Assembly: GCA_903772945.1 (NCBI GenBank)
Contig: CAICTM010000115.1
Span: 1 to 64,000 of the forward strand
Reading direction: 5' to 3'
DNA from: Seminavis robusta
Taxonomy: Eukaryota; Bacillariophyta; Bacillariophyceae; Naviculales; Naviculaceae
Length of the DNA stretch: 64,000 nucleotides
Part shown: positions 19,934 to 29,653 of the stretch, piece by piece
How the letters are laid out: the number at the start of each line of letters is the position of its first letter
Numbering within the stretch: position 1 is the stretch's first letter
Translations under genes and position numbers: made by a program
Notes under the pieces: model-generated
Databases searched by the model: none
Seen by the model: only the letters and a program-made list of their open reading frames with translations
Told to the model about the DNA's origin: nothing

Positions 19934-22563
19934 TTAGACTCCTGGCAGTCCATCACCCAAATTCATGACGTCGCAGTACCAGTTGTCCTGGCGACCTGCC
20001 TGCTTTCCCCGTTTCGCAATGGGTTTTCCAGCTGGGTTTCCACCAAGGGAGTCAATAGTAACTTGGGCATCAGGCTCAATGGGGCAGCAGAGGCTATCAA
20101 AGTCTCCCCATTGAAGGCAGACCTGATCGGTACTTGGAGGGGCATCCGGGCGGAGATTCTCAAGCCATCCTTGCGAGCTCGGAATCAATACTAAATAGTA
20201 AAGAAGGAACGACACGGTGAGACTTTGGGCACAAGGAATGCCTGAAAATGTACAGTTCGAACATTTTGTGTACGTACCTGCGTCAATACTGTGGACAACT
20301 CCATTAGATGCCAACATATCGGCCTCAATGACAGTAGCCCGGGCATCCACGTTGATGACACTTGCAGGAGCCTCGTGAGTAATAGTCAAATGGCGCCCGT
20401 GGACAGGTGCCGTCAGTTCATTGGGAGATGTCAGGCGACGTTCCAAATCATTCTTGGCATTCAGACGGCGATCCAAGTAGTAGTCTCCAATGGTGATGCG
20501 AATGTCACTTCCCTGCAATGTGGTAAACGTGGAGTTGTGTGTCAAGTCTTGGGCGTAGACGACGCCGGGAACCACGTGGTATTTGAGAATCTATGATGCG
20601 AAGCGTACAAAAGATGTGAGTAAAGGAATCTCTTTTTATAATAATCAAGGCCTCTCCAGCCGCGATCTGTTCAGCATACCTCTGTCATGGTTTCAAGGTT
20701 GGATGTCCAATCGCTTCCAGAAAGAAGTCCACTGCTCAACAAGAGATCATCGAAAGCCTAGGGGAGACGGTGCAGAAAAGCGCGATATGTGAGAATAATT
20801 TTGCCATCATGACGGGCAGGAAACACGATTTCAGGACTTACCTGGTTATTGGGGGCGAAAAGCGTAAACCTGTCAAATAAAGGAAACGAAGAGCAGCCGG
20901 CAGCAGTGAGACAAACCGTCGACACTTTGGAACAACCAGGAATGTGAATTTCAAAGAGCATCACACTTACGGTCCATCTGTGGAGAGGTCTGGGATCAAC
21001 CCAGTCAAGACCAATAGGTACACCAAAGTGGAAAAGTCTCTGGGTTGACGAGCAATGACATCAATGATATCCGTTTCGTGAAAGGGAGGGATAATGACCT
21101 GATTGGTTACCTGAAGCGCACCATTGATAGCAAGCAAGTCGCCTGTGGTAACCGAGGCTTCATCGTTGACAATGATGGTATCGGGGGTTCCCTGCGTGAC
21201 TTCGGTAAACTCTTGTTCCAACAGGGCGGGCATTCTCAATCCTGTGGTCATGCTTGGTTTCAGAAACAGTCCAGCCATGATTTGGTACTCCATGGCAGCC
21301 TTCAAGTGAAGATGGTAGTCGTAGTTGTTCATGTAGAGAGAAAAATGAGGATAGAATCCAGTATTGACAGACGCAAAGGCTGTCAGAGTCACGGACGGGT
21401 TATTGAGGATATCCAATAGACCGGTACGACGAGCCGCGCTGACAAAAACGGTCAAGCCCTGCTCTTCCATCAACTCGAGAATGGTGGGTTCTACTTCAGG
21501 TGGTGGAGTCAAAGGACGGTCAATGACATGGAGGACTCCGTTGCTGACCAAAACGTCACGGTCCACAATCTCCGAGTCGGTATTGAGGAAGATGGCATTT
21601 GGAGGCCTCTGAACAGGTCGGTTTCCTTGTCGGACCATGGCTTGTACGGTGGTGACATCAATATCACTTCCTTGCACCGTCTGAACCGTGTCGACGCGTT
21701 CCAACTGAGCGGAAAAGACATTTCCATTGAGGAAATGGTACAGGAGATAGTTCCGGACTCGTTGCTGGTCCTGAACAAAGGTGTTCCACTGACTGTCCAT
21801 GGTTGCCCCAAAGGCCCTGTCGGGAGGCGCAAACACTGTGAGAGGGCCAGGTCCCGACATTTCCTCGATGAGTCCGGCCCGTTCAATCAAATTGGTAAAC
21901 ACTTGATAATCCGGATTGTCCTTGACAAAATCGTAGATGGATTGCGAGGCACTGATGGGTAGCAAGACGTGATCAATGGCCTGGACGACTCCGTTGGATG
22001 CCAACTTGTCTTGTTCAAAGACGGTGGCATTGTCGTTCAAAATAAGAGGACGGGGATTGGAGGATGTAACGCGGATGATTTCGTCTTGGGTGGAAACAAC
22101 CTCATCACCGACTTCGAGATCCGACGCCCAAATCTCTTGCTCGGTTGCTTGGTACTTGAGCAGATCAATCAAATGGGCCGTCCAAATGGGTTGCAGCAAG
22201 CGGGTGACATTGACACGCGAATTGGCAAAGGCCACATTGACGGGAGCAAACAGAGTCAGGGGACCTAAGTAAGTAAGAGTAAATCAGAACATGTCAAAAA
22301 GATAATCATGAGAAAAGTGAGGGGAGATCCATAGAGGTGCAGAGAAAAATGAGGGTATCCTTCTAAAGATACGGTACGGGAGATACCCTTAGCTTACCTG
22401 GTCCACTGAGCTCAGGCATCAATCCAGCAGCCGTCAAGAGAGAGACGAGGGTAGAAAAGCGGAGATCCCTGCTAATGATACCCACAATGCTGGGTTGTTG
22501 GCCAACGATGGTGCCAGGCAGCAGCAGCGCCATCAACCCGAACAAGACCTTCTTGGCGACCAT
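19934..22563 (-). CDS. Secreted protein with four FAS1 (fasciclin) domains, six exons
   Basis: Exons 22563-22398, 22264-20971, 20869-20842 (28 bases), 20757-20680, 20590-20278 and 20190-19934 join to 711 residues, all junctions GT-AG with phases that fit. The start is ATG in context ACCATGG and gives a signal peptide (LFGLMALLLPGTIVG). Four FAS1 domains follow, at about residues 22-160, 163-310, 312-455 and 456-640. Each shows the H1 block (FSTLVSLLTAAGLM, or FTNLIERAGLI), the LTVFAP block and the H2-like block ending NGVVQAIDHVL or similar. The fourth domain carries a long insert (RRLNAKNDLERRL) and is the one split by the small exons. The C-terminal 70 residues are Cys-containing and unlike the repeats. 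FAS1 proteins act in adhesion and extracellular matrix. Confidence 0.9.
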
Positions 22564-23495
22564 GGTGCTTCTTTCTTCAATTCTTCTTTCGGTGGCTTCT
22601 TCAAACGGTAGGATATCTTCGCATAGAAAGGTAGTAAGGTTACGATAGCGGCTATACAACGATCAGGTGGTTTCAATATATCTCCAAGCAAAATTATGGG
22701 GATTCTGACACGAAAAGGGCGACTATTACTGTCGAGATGTTGCTTGGATGGTTGTGTTGAGTTGAGTGAGCTGCTGTAGTAGTGGTACCACTCTAGCGGT
22801 ACCAGTGCTCGAACTGCTTTTTAAAATGCCAAAATCGCGACGGTTTCAGCATGGGCCGCCGGGGCCATGGCCTAATTCTTTTCGCTATGTGACATTCTTG
22901 GATCCAATGTCCGGCATCCTTTGGGCGAAGGCCGACTTGTACGACTGAAGACCTAATAGTCCCAGTTCGCTTCCCACACCCCTTTCCCATCCTCGGAGAC
23001 TCACACGTTTCGTTGGACAAAGTTGGCATCTCCCATCACTAATGCTTTGAGTTGCAAGTGAGGGTGATGCACATGTAAATGATCCAGAAGCGGATTGATC
23101 CATTCAAGCGTGACATGGAGGAACGATCTTCGACGGCCTCTGTTCCGGTGAAGCGTGCAGAGATTGCGGCTGCAGGTTGTCGCCCACAACTTTTGCCAGT
23201 GGCATCCGTTTGCGCAAACTTCTTTTGGTGGATTGGATGGATCGAACCGTTGCTTGTCACACGCTGGTTACCACCATCCATCGGCTCCTGATACCATACC
23301 GGTACCGGGCACCGGTACGAGTGCATGTCTCTAGCCGTTGGTCATCATATTCGAGATGTATTTATCTACGATATCTGGTACCGTCTGCTTCGTTGTAGTA
23401 TTCTCCGCTCTTACATGCACTATTTTATGAAACCAGTTTCTAGTTTAGTGGCTGACACCCTTTGAGCAACTTAGGCAGCTTTGTAGTTGCTTGCC
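22564..23495. other. No gene seen
   Basis: Holds the promoter of the FAS1 gene and the 3' flank of the next reverse gene. Near 23295-23325 there are two CCGGTACC/ACCGGTAC motifs like those at 28740-29360. Open frames of up to 98 codons overlap each other and have no support. Confidence 0.5.
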
Positions 23496-24731
23496 TCATT
23501 TATTTGATCCCCGAAGACTCCTTCTTTGATAGTACGTAAAGCTAAAGATCTCTACATGAAAGATCTGCCCGCTGGCCATCACCACGTAGATTCGATTTGG
23601 AAAGCCCCTCTTGCTGTCATAGGACACATCCATCTGCCGAGCTCCGGCACCCAGCTGGTGCTGAATGAGACCAAAGTAGCTGTCCAATGTTTGCTTTTTG
23701 GTCCAAACAATCTCTTTGTTTGTACCATCCACCAAGGATATCCCCGCACCATTGCGAACTTGGGAGGCAAAGGGGTACACAACACCCTCTGGGATGTTGC
23801 TCCCAAAATTGGTAAACTTGTAGTCATAGTTCAAGATGCCTTGGCTTTGCCACTTGGACCTGGCCGCATCTAGCTGTGCTTGCAATGCAGCGGCATTGGG
23901 AAGCAGTCTTCTTCTTTGGGAGGAGTGGTCCGTACTTACTGAAAAGTCAGAGATATCGACACGAATGGTCTTGTCCTCAACAGTGACAATCCGGATGTGC
24001 TCCGGGAATCCTTTTATCGGATCATACGACACATCAATCACTTTGGCGCCCTGATCCAGCTGACTTTGAATGAGTGCAAAGTACGTGTCCATGGTCTGTT
24101 CTTGCGTCCATTCCACTTCCAGCTCACCGCCACTCTGCAATTCGGAGGAAACCACTGTTCCATTTTCAATGTGCGAGGATCCATGGAGTGTGAACTCAAA
24201 GTCATAGTCCTCAATACCCTGACTCTCCCACTTTGCAAAGGAGGCATCCAGCTCTGCTTGTATTGCGGCCATCTGCGGGAATTCGATGACTGCATGGATT
24301 TCCACGTGAATGGTCGTGCCCTCGTTGGTGTTAATCTGGATGCGCTCGGGGTATCCTTGTGCTTGATTGTATGTCACATTGAGTTTCGTGGCACCCTGAT
24401 CCAGCTGATTCTGGATCAAATCAAAGTACCGATCCAGCGTTTGCTTTTTGGTCCACAAGATTGGTTGGTTCTCGGCATCCACCAAGGAAACTCCGGCTCC
24501 CTTGCGCACCTGCGACACAAACGGGTACAGAGTATGCTCCGTCACTCCATCTCCATAATCTGTAAAATTGTACTGATAATCCTGGATATCAATACTCTGC
24601 CACAGCGCTTTGGCAGCATTGAATTTTTCCTCAAACATATCCTGGGGTTCTAACATGGCAAGGTAATCTTCACCCAAGACAGCAGGGATTAGCCAATAGC
24701 TAAGAATGGCAAGGGTGCGTATGGATTTCAT
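23496..24731 (-). CDS. Secreted protein with three DUF6174-like repeats
   Basis: The open frame extends upstream to 24854. I choose the ATG at 24731 because it places a good signal peptide first (MKSIRTLAILSYWLIPAVLG), giving 411 residues. Three repeats of about 110-120 residues follow. Each has a helical start (AAKALWQSIDIQDYQYNF, then the equivalents FAKWESQGIEDYDFEF and RSKWQSQGILNYDYKF), a middle KKQTLDRYFDLIQNQL block, and a beta end (NVTYNQAQGYPERIQI, SYDPIKGFPEHIRI, SYDSKRGFPNRIYV). The W-x(6,8)-Y-x-Y-x-F opening and the Y(D/N)xxxGxPxxI end are what I know from DUF6174, a domain of unknown function usually found once in bacterial lipoproteins. The family name is inference. It is secreted and soluble as far as can be seen. 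Confidence 0.8.
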   Translation of the reverse strand: MKSIRTLAILSYWLIPAVLGEDYLAMLEPQDMFEEKFNAAKALWQSIDIQDYQYNFTDYGDGVTEHTLYPFVSQVRKGAGVSLVDAENQPILWTKKQTLDRYFDLIQNQLDQGATKLNVTYNQAQGYPERIQINTNEGTTIHVEIHAVIEFPQMAAIQAELDASFAKWESQGIEDYDFEFTLHGSSHIENGTVVSSELQSGGELEVEWTQEQTMDTYFALIQSQLDQGAKVIDVSYDPIKGFPEHIRIVTVEDKTIRVDISDFSVSTDHSSQRRRLLPNAAALQAQLDAARSKWQSQGILNYDYKFTNFGSNIPEGVVYPFASQVRNGAGISLVDGTNKEIVWTKKQTLDSYFGLIQHQLGAGARQMDVSYDSKRGFPNRIYVVMASGQIFHVEIFSFTYYQRRSLRGSNK

Positions 24732-25262
24732 GCTTGTGTGTTGTTGTTGCGTATTGTTTGATTGTTGATTGTTGCTTCTCTCTTTAGTAGTGTGTATTGT
24801 GAGCTTCGGATGTTGGGAGCCTCGCCTCTTTTTCGAACGATTACCCCAATCCATTCACAGAAGTTTGAGTCAAGTGTGTGACTGGAGAATCATTCCCAGG
24901 CTGATTGTGACTGAATTGAATTTGTGAGACGAGCGTGACTCGAAGTTGACTGAACTCGTCACTCACTTGATTCCATCGGCCCTATGACGTCATATCAGAA
25001 TCCTTTTTTCAGTCGCGAGCCTATCCCACAAGCGGGGTTCGGTGGCCATAAATCGGTCCGTTCGGCCCAGCGTCATGGAAGGTCAGAGAAGTCTGCGTGT
25101 TTGTCCATGCTTGCTGGAACTCGCGCACCTCGCTGGGGCCCAAGATTACTTGCCGGAAACTGCACGATTTGATTTGGAAAGAATAAAACCGAATTTACTC
25201 GATTTTCTCAAACGTTTGCTAGAAAATAATGCAAGTGAATGATGACATGGCATGCTTGCCCT
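24732..25262. other. Promoter region, no gene
   Basis: About 530 bases upstream of the triple-repeat gene. A+T-rich tracts and a 62-codon open frame at 24984; no support for coding. Confidence 0.5.
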
Positions 25263-25425
25263 CGAAGCCAAGATAGCAAACCCTTTGGCCCCGTAATGGT
25301 CCTCAATTTCTCGCCGCTGATCCCACAGAACCTAGCTAGCTAGTCCTGAATTTCGACTGTTCTTTGCTTGAGCCTGGCCCCGGCTGGCTTCCGTAGATAG
25401 TCTAGTCCACCTACTCTAGACCGCC
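25263..25425 (+). repeat. Retroelement tail fragment with CTAG expansions
   Basis: Aligns by eye to 26000-26134. Differences include CCTAGCTAGCTAGTCC where the other copies read CCTAGTCC, and GATAGTCTAGTCC near the end, so CTAG units have been added inside the element. Confidence 0.8.
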
Positions 25426-25781
25426 CGTCATCTTACTTGCAGTAGGATGTCTCTCTGGATGTCTCTCTTGGTGCGGCATTGAGAGTCTGTCACCCAATAG
25501 GCTCCAACAATAGTAGATAAACGGGCACTTGTACTTCACAAAGCAAGGTTGGACCACTTTGTAGCTAGCTAGCTATCGGTAGCTGGGAGAAGAGATGTGT
25601 GGCTGAGCCTCCGTGTCTACGCCATGCATGCACGCGGCGCTGGGAAAGACAGGCATCAATGTGCTTGCCATTCTTGTCAAATTAGCTATTGCAAAGGACG
25701 TTGTGCTGAGGGTTTTTACAAATATGGCATAGCCAGCTAGTCTAGTTCGCTAAATAGGAGAGGCAGCATCAAGATAGATGC

Positions 25782-26134
25782 GTGCGAGTCCAATCGCGCT
25801 TCCTTCCACCCCTTTGTTGTTTCAGTGGATGGCATGCTTGCCCCTCAAGCCAAGACTCTCTTACAACGCCTTGCTTCTGCTACTGCCTCCAAAACTCAAT
25901 TTTCCTACTCTCAAATGATGTTCTTCATGCAGACCCGTATCTCAATTGACCTTGTGAAAGCTACCCATTTATGTCTCCGTGGATCCCGCAAAGCCAAACC
26001 CTTTGCCCCCCGTAATGGTCCTCAATTTCTTGCCCCTGATCCCACAGAACCTAGTCCTGAATTTCGACTGTTCTTTGCTTAAGCCTGGCCCCGGCTGGCT
26101 TCCGTAGATAATTTCCCTACTCTAAAACCCCCCG
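25782..26134 (+). pseudogene. Retroelement ORF C-terminal fragment
   Basis: From GTGCGAGTCCAATCGCGC the forward frame reads SFHPFVVSVDGMLAPQAKT, then LASATASKTQFSYSQMM, then KATHLCLRGSRKAKPF and ends EFRLFFA-stop at 26082. A conserved 3' untranslated tail follows to 26134. It is only the last 100 residues of a reverse-transcriptase-type protein and carries no catalytic motif. It is the best preserved of the five or more copies in the window. The 5' boundary at about 25782 may reflect 5' truncation on insertion, typical of non-LTR elements, but no target duplication was found. Confidence 0.7.
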
Positions 26135-26496
26135 TGTGTGAGATAGATTGGTCATCATTGCAGCATGCTCCCTGTTTGCTGGATGTTCCTACTAGCTAGA
26201 TAGAAAAATGATATTCCAAATAGTAAAATAAACAAACCATTCATTTACATGGTTTTTCATTGTGCTTTCCCGCAATTGGGTCGTCAATAATTGAGGCGGT
26301 TGCGCGACAGTACTACTGGTGAATAGTTAACTTGTATCGGTAGGTGCGTGGTGTTACATAATGACCGACCGTAAGATTTGTAGTTTGTAGCCTGGCCTTC
26401 TTTCTTTCTCTCAGCAACCGCCGTAAGTAACTGTGCACCGTTACCTGCTCTTTTCTTCTGCACACAAAAAACTAAACCTACAAACCAAAAAGAGAA
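26135..26496. other. Promoter region of the membrane-protein gene
   Basis: Upstream region with no feature recognised. The transcription start could not be placed. Confidence 0.4.
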
Positions 26497-27225
26497 ATGC
26501 AACAAGCAGCAGAAGATCCCCCGACCAAGATGACGCCTCAACCAATAGCCCAATCTTCCACCATGAGCTGTAGTAGTGGGAGCAGCCACAGCAGCAGCTG
26601 CAGCAGCAGTCACAGCCACAGCAGTGTTGTGGAAGCGTTTGAGGAAGAACCTACTTCAGTAGTAGCCGTTCCTCTGGGAGAACCAGAAGCCGAAGATGAA
26701 TTGCACAAGGAAGCCGCCGCCAGTGCTTCTACATCCTCCTCATCCTCCGACACTGTCATCAAGGAACCCAAATTGGGCCACTCGTTCTTCTTTTTCCTGT
26801 GTGACATGAGGCGCGCGGTGGTGCTGTTGGACTCGATCGGGATTGTGATTGGAGTTGTCATGCTGGGCGTTGAAATCAACGCGTACATGACAGGCTCGGA
26901 CGATTTCAAAATGCCGCTCATGGCCGATTCGACCGCACGAGAACACGGCTTTGGAGTGATTATGGTCCTGAAATGTATTTCGATTGTCTGTCATTTGGCC
27001 GGCATTCGAGGGGCGATGCGATTTCAAATTTGTCCGCTGAGTTTTGCCACTCTTTGGGATTTCATTTACGGCGTCTTGGCCATGTACGACAGTTACTGGA
27101 TCGGATTCACCAAATCGCTTTTGGTGCTCTATCCGCATGTCGTTCTCTGTTCCGAGATCAATCAAGGAATCATGACGCCAGAGACATATGGGCCACGAGA
27201 AAAACAATCCATTTGTGGTGTTTGA
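26497..27225 (+). CDS. Membrane protein of unknown function, about four helices
   Basis: Single exon of 242 residues from ATG 26497 (context AGAAATGC). Residues 1-88 are hydrophilic, rich in Ser, Glu and Ala, with a run of SGSSHSSSCSSSHSHSS. After a conserved-looking KLGHSFFFFLCDMRRAVV there are about four hydrophobic segments: LDSIGIVIGVVMLGVEINAY, GVIMVLKCISIVCHLAGI, SFATLWDFIYGVLAMYDSYW and TKSLLVLYPHVVLCSEI. The DMRRAV motif before the first helix and PHVVLCSEI near the end recur, as I remember, in uncharacterised diatom membrane proteins, but I cannot name a family. Localisation is membrane; no targeting signal precedes the hydrophilic head. Confidence 0.75.
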   Translation: MQQAAEDPPTKMTPQPIAQSSTMSCSSGSSHSSSCSSSHSHSSVVEAFEEEPTSVVAVPLGEPEAEDELHKEAAASASTSSSSSDTVIKEPKLGHSFFFFLCDMRRAVVLLDSIGIVIGVVMLGVEINAYMTGSDDFKMPLMADSTAREHGFGVIMVLKCISIVCHLAGIRGAMRFQICPLSFATLWDFIYGVLAMYDSYWIGFTKSLLVLYPHVVLCSEINQGIMTPETYGPREKQSICGV

Positions 27226-28739
27226 ATGGATTCAATTCGATTCAATACACTTTCACTTGCGGCAAATTATTTCTCACGTCATGGAAATCAATGAGGTACC
27301 GACGCTTCCATCGACAGCTTGGCGGCCCAACCGAGTGAGGCACCAATAGAACACAGCAGCAGACAAACAGTGGAAAACAAACGAGACCAGCTAGCAACAA
27401 CTCTGGAGCGCTATTGAGGCAAGTCCTTCAACGATGATTGGCTACCTGGCTAGACAACTCTCTAGCTAGCTACAGTAGCAAGAAATCCAACCGAAAATCC
27501 AACATTCTGCTGCGCTGTACTGTAACAATTGTAAAGATAGGACCCAATTATTGTAATCACTGCTAGCTATTAATAGCTACGGGTAGAGGCTCCTAACCAA
27601 GGTCGGAGGTGCTTTGTAATAAGATACGGTGACGGTATATGGATAGCTATGGCCAATCCTCCACGGGGTCCGGAAAAATGGCCAGTGGGTGGTAACTTAT
27701 TGTAGCTAGCTACGGGAAAGGGAAAGGATGACGTAGACTGCTCCGGTCCTTGCGTGCCATCGCCACCATGTCCTCTTGGGAGAAACCGCACTACTGGTCT
27801 GCAGACATCCTTGCCAGCCAGTAGCTCGTCCCACGGAACCAGCCAAGCCCGCGGAGGTGCGGCCAAGCATCCAATGTCCCAAAACTTGGCTACGTACTGG
27901 TGGTATAATACCCCGACGGGAAGCGCAAAGTTCTACAGTACAACACGGGACAACTAATAACTCGCACGACAATCGAATGCACCGTACGATGGTGCAATCC
28001 GGTTTTCGTGTTGCTGACGGGATCACGAGACAGAGGACAGCTTCGAACGATCCAACGAACCTGACGCACCTCGATCATCGCTGCCTCCAAGCCACAGTAG
28101 CTAACCAAGCAATTTGCCTTTTGGTACATTCGGCTTTGCTTGATTGGCAGAAAAATGCAGCGGAGTTTGTCTCAGACAGTCGAGCGAACGGTTGTCACTC
28201 ACACACTATTTAATAGACTAGACAAACTACGCTGTGGAGTGCACATTGGGAGCGACTCTGACTAGTACCGGTATGCAAGAATTCTATGGTAGAGGAGGAT
28301 TCGGAAACGGAGAGCACTGCAAGTGGCCCGTAATCGACGAAGGACCGGGTTCCTGTGCCAATGCAGCTGGAACGAGAAAGTGATCTAGCTAGCTAGTGCT
28401 GCTGCTAGGTGGTTGTGGCAGGCCGCAAACATGATCTGCCCCAATGTACGGTACCGCTAGCTAGTTAGGTAGAGTGTCTGAGGCTCTCTGACACCCGCGG
28501 ACAAGGCACAAGTGTGGTAAACAGCGGATGTTGGATTCACCCCGAAGATGTAAATTTAAGGCTCTGATGGCTTTGTTTAGTTTTGGGATCCCGTTGACGG
28601 ACATGTATTTGACTCAAAACGATTCGATTCGAATCGAATCACTCGACTCGATTGAAGATTCGATTCATCATCGCATTCGTTCGAATGGGATTCGATTCGA
28701 TTCTCTATAACTACTAGCTAGTAGACGCACACTAGCATG
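27226..28739. other. Long intergenic stretch, no gene
   Basis: About 1.5 kb with scattered CTAGCTAG tracts (for example 27462, 27708, 28384) and GATTCGATTC/GAATCGAATC repeats at 28620-28706. Open frames of up to 145 codons overlap on both strands without support. Confidence 0.5.
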
Positions 28740-28740
28740 T

Positions 28741-28778
28741 GCGGTACCAGTACCGGTACGTACCAGTACCGGTACTCT
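28741..28778. repeat. GTACCGGTAC palindrome cluster, left of the MITE-like element
   Basis: CGGTACCAGTACCGGTACG, then TACCAGTACCGGTACTC: repeated copies of the ACCGGT palindrome directly left of the inverted-repeat element. Confidence 0.75.
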
Positions 28779-28781
28779 ACA

Positions 28782-29186
28782 GGACCTCTGTGGAAACTCG
28801 AGTCGTGCTACTTTTCGTCTATTAAATCCTTTTGATCGTTTCCTATTTAATGGATTTCGTCTCCTAAAAATAGGAGACGAAACGGATCGTCTCCTAAATC
28901 TTTTGTCTCCTCTTAAAACGTCTCCTATTTTCAACGGATCGTCTCCTATTCTCAACGGATCGTCTCTTAAGTGTATCATGTAAACTGTATGGTATCGTCT
29001 CCTAAAGCTTTCGGATCGTCTCCTATTTCGAAACGATCGTCTTTTAATTGGAATGTCTCCTACTGAATCGTCTCCTAAATATAGGAGACGATTGCTTTCG
29101 TCTCTTAAATCATTTCGATCGTCTCCTATTCCTCGGTGTCTCGTCTCCTAAGTATTTTGCCACGAATGACGTTTCCACAGAGGTCC
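28782..29186. mobile_element. MITE-like 405-base element with 16-base inverted ends
   Basis: GGACCTCTGTGGAAAC at 28782-28797 and its exact reverse complement GTTTCCACAGAGGTCC at 29171-29186 form perfect terminal inverted repeats. The interior carries about 14 copies of a short motif close to ATCGTCTCCTA, on one strand except for two places where it meets its reverse complement to form hairpins (TCGTCTCCTAAAAATAGGAGACGA near 28858, and TCGTCTCCTAAATATAGGAGACGA near 29068). No coding capacity. No clear target duplication: flanks are CTACA and AGCGT. Confidence 0.65.
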
Positions 29187-29194
29187 AGCGTACC

Positions 29195-29420
29195 GATTCT
29201 AGGGACCGGTACCATGGTACCAGGTACCGGTACCGTCCGTGCAACTCCCGGCAGGAAACGGTCGTGGCTTCCACGCTGTACCGGTACCTGGAACCGGTAC
29301 GGCTGTACTCCACCGGTTGCTCTATCTCTAGAGAAAGGGACCGGTACCACCGTGCGGTACCGCAATCCGTCCACATCACCGCCTGAAACGATCGTGGATT
29401 CCACGCTGTGCACGGTTCGG
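29195..29420. repeat. GTACCGGTAC palindromes and a 129-base-spaced direct repeat
   Basis: At least five ACCGGT-centred palindromes lie between 29200 and 29360. GAAACGGTCGTGGCTTCCAC (from 29255) and GAAACGATCGTGGATTCCAC (from 29384) begin two copies of a segment of about 27 bases, 129 bases apart, ending CGCTGT. Confidence 0.7.
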
Positions 29421-29653
29421 TGCTAGTCTTCATCTTCGCGAGCTCGATCGAGCGAAGGCTCATTGGCTCCATGGCCGAAGCACAAGTTCTTTCCATATTC
29501 CATTTCAGAGTGCAAAACTCCTTCGAGAGTGTTTCTTCCATAGCCGATCCCTGATCTAACATGGCAAGTATGTCTTGTGCACTTTCGTTGATTCCGACTG
29601 TGCTATTGTATGCTAACTTTATTCCTCGCGCACACGTGGACGTATTTATATAG

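Noticed and set aside
28858-29155. CRISPR-like array of repeated CGTCTCCTA motifs
   Set aside because: Motifs are 9-11 bases with irregular 10-30 base gaps in eukaryotic DNA, with no cas genes; it is an inverted-repeat element.
29561-29653. ATGGCAA with a GTATGT donor as the first exon of the SNF2 gene
   Set aside because: Joining it to the acceptor at 29653 gives the wrong frame and an early stop, so it was not used although donor, branch-like CTAAC and acceptor look good.
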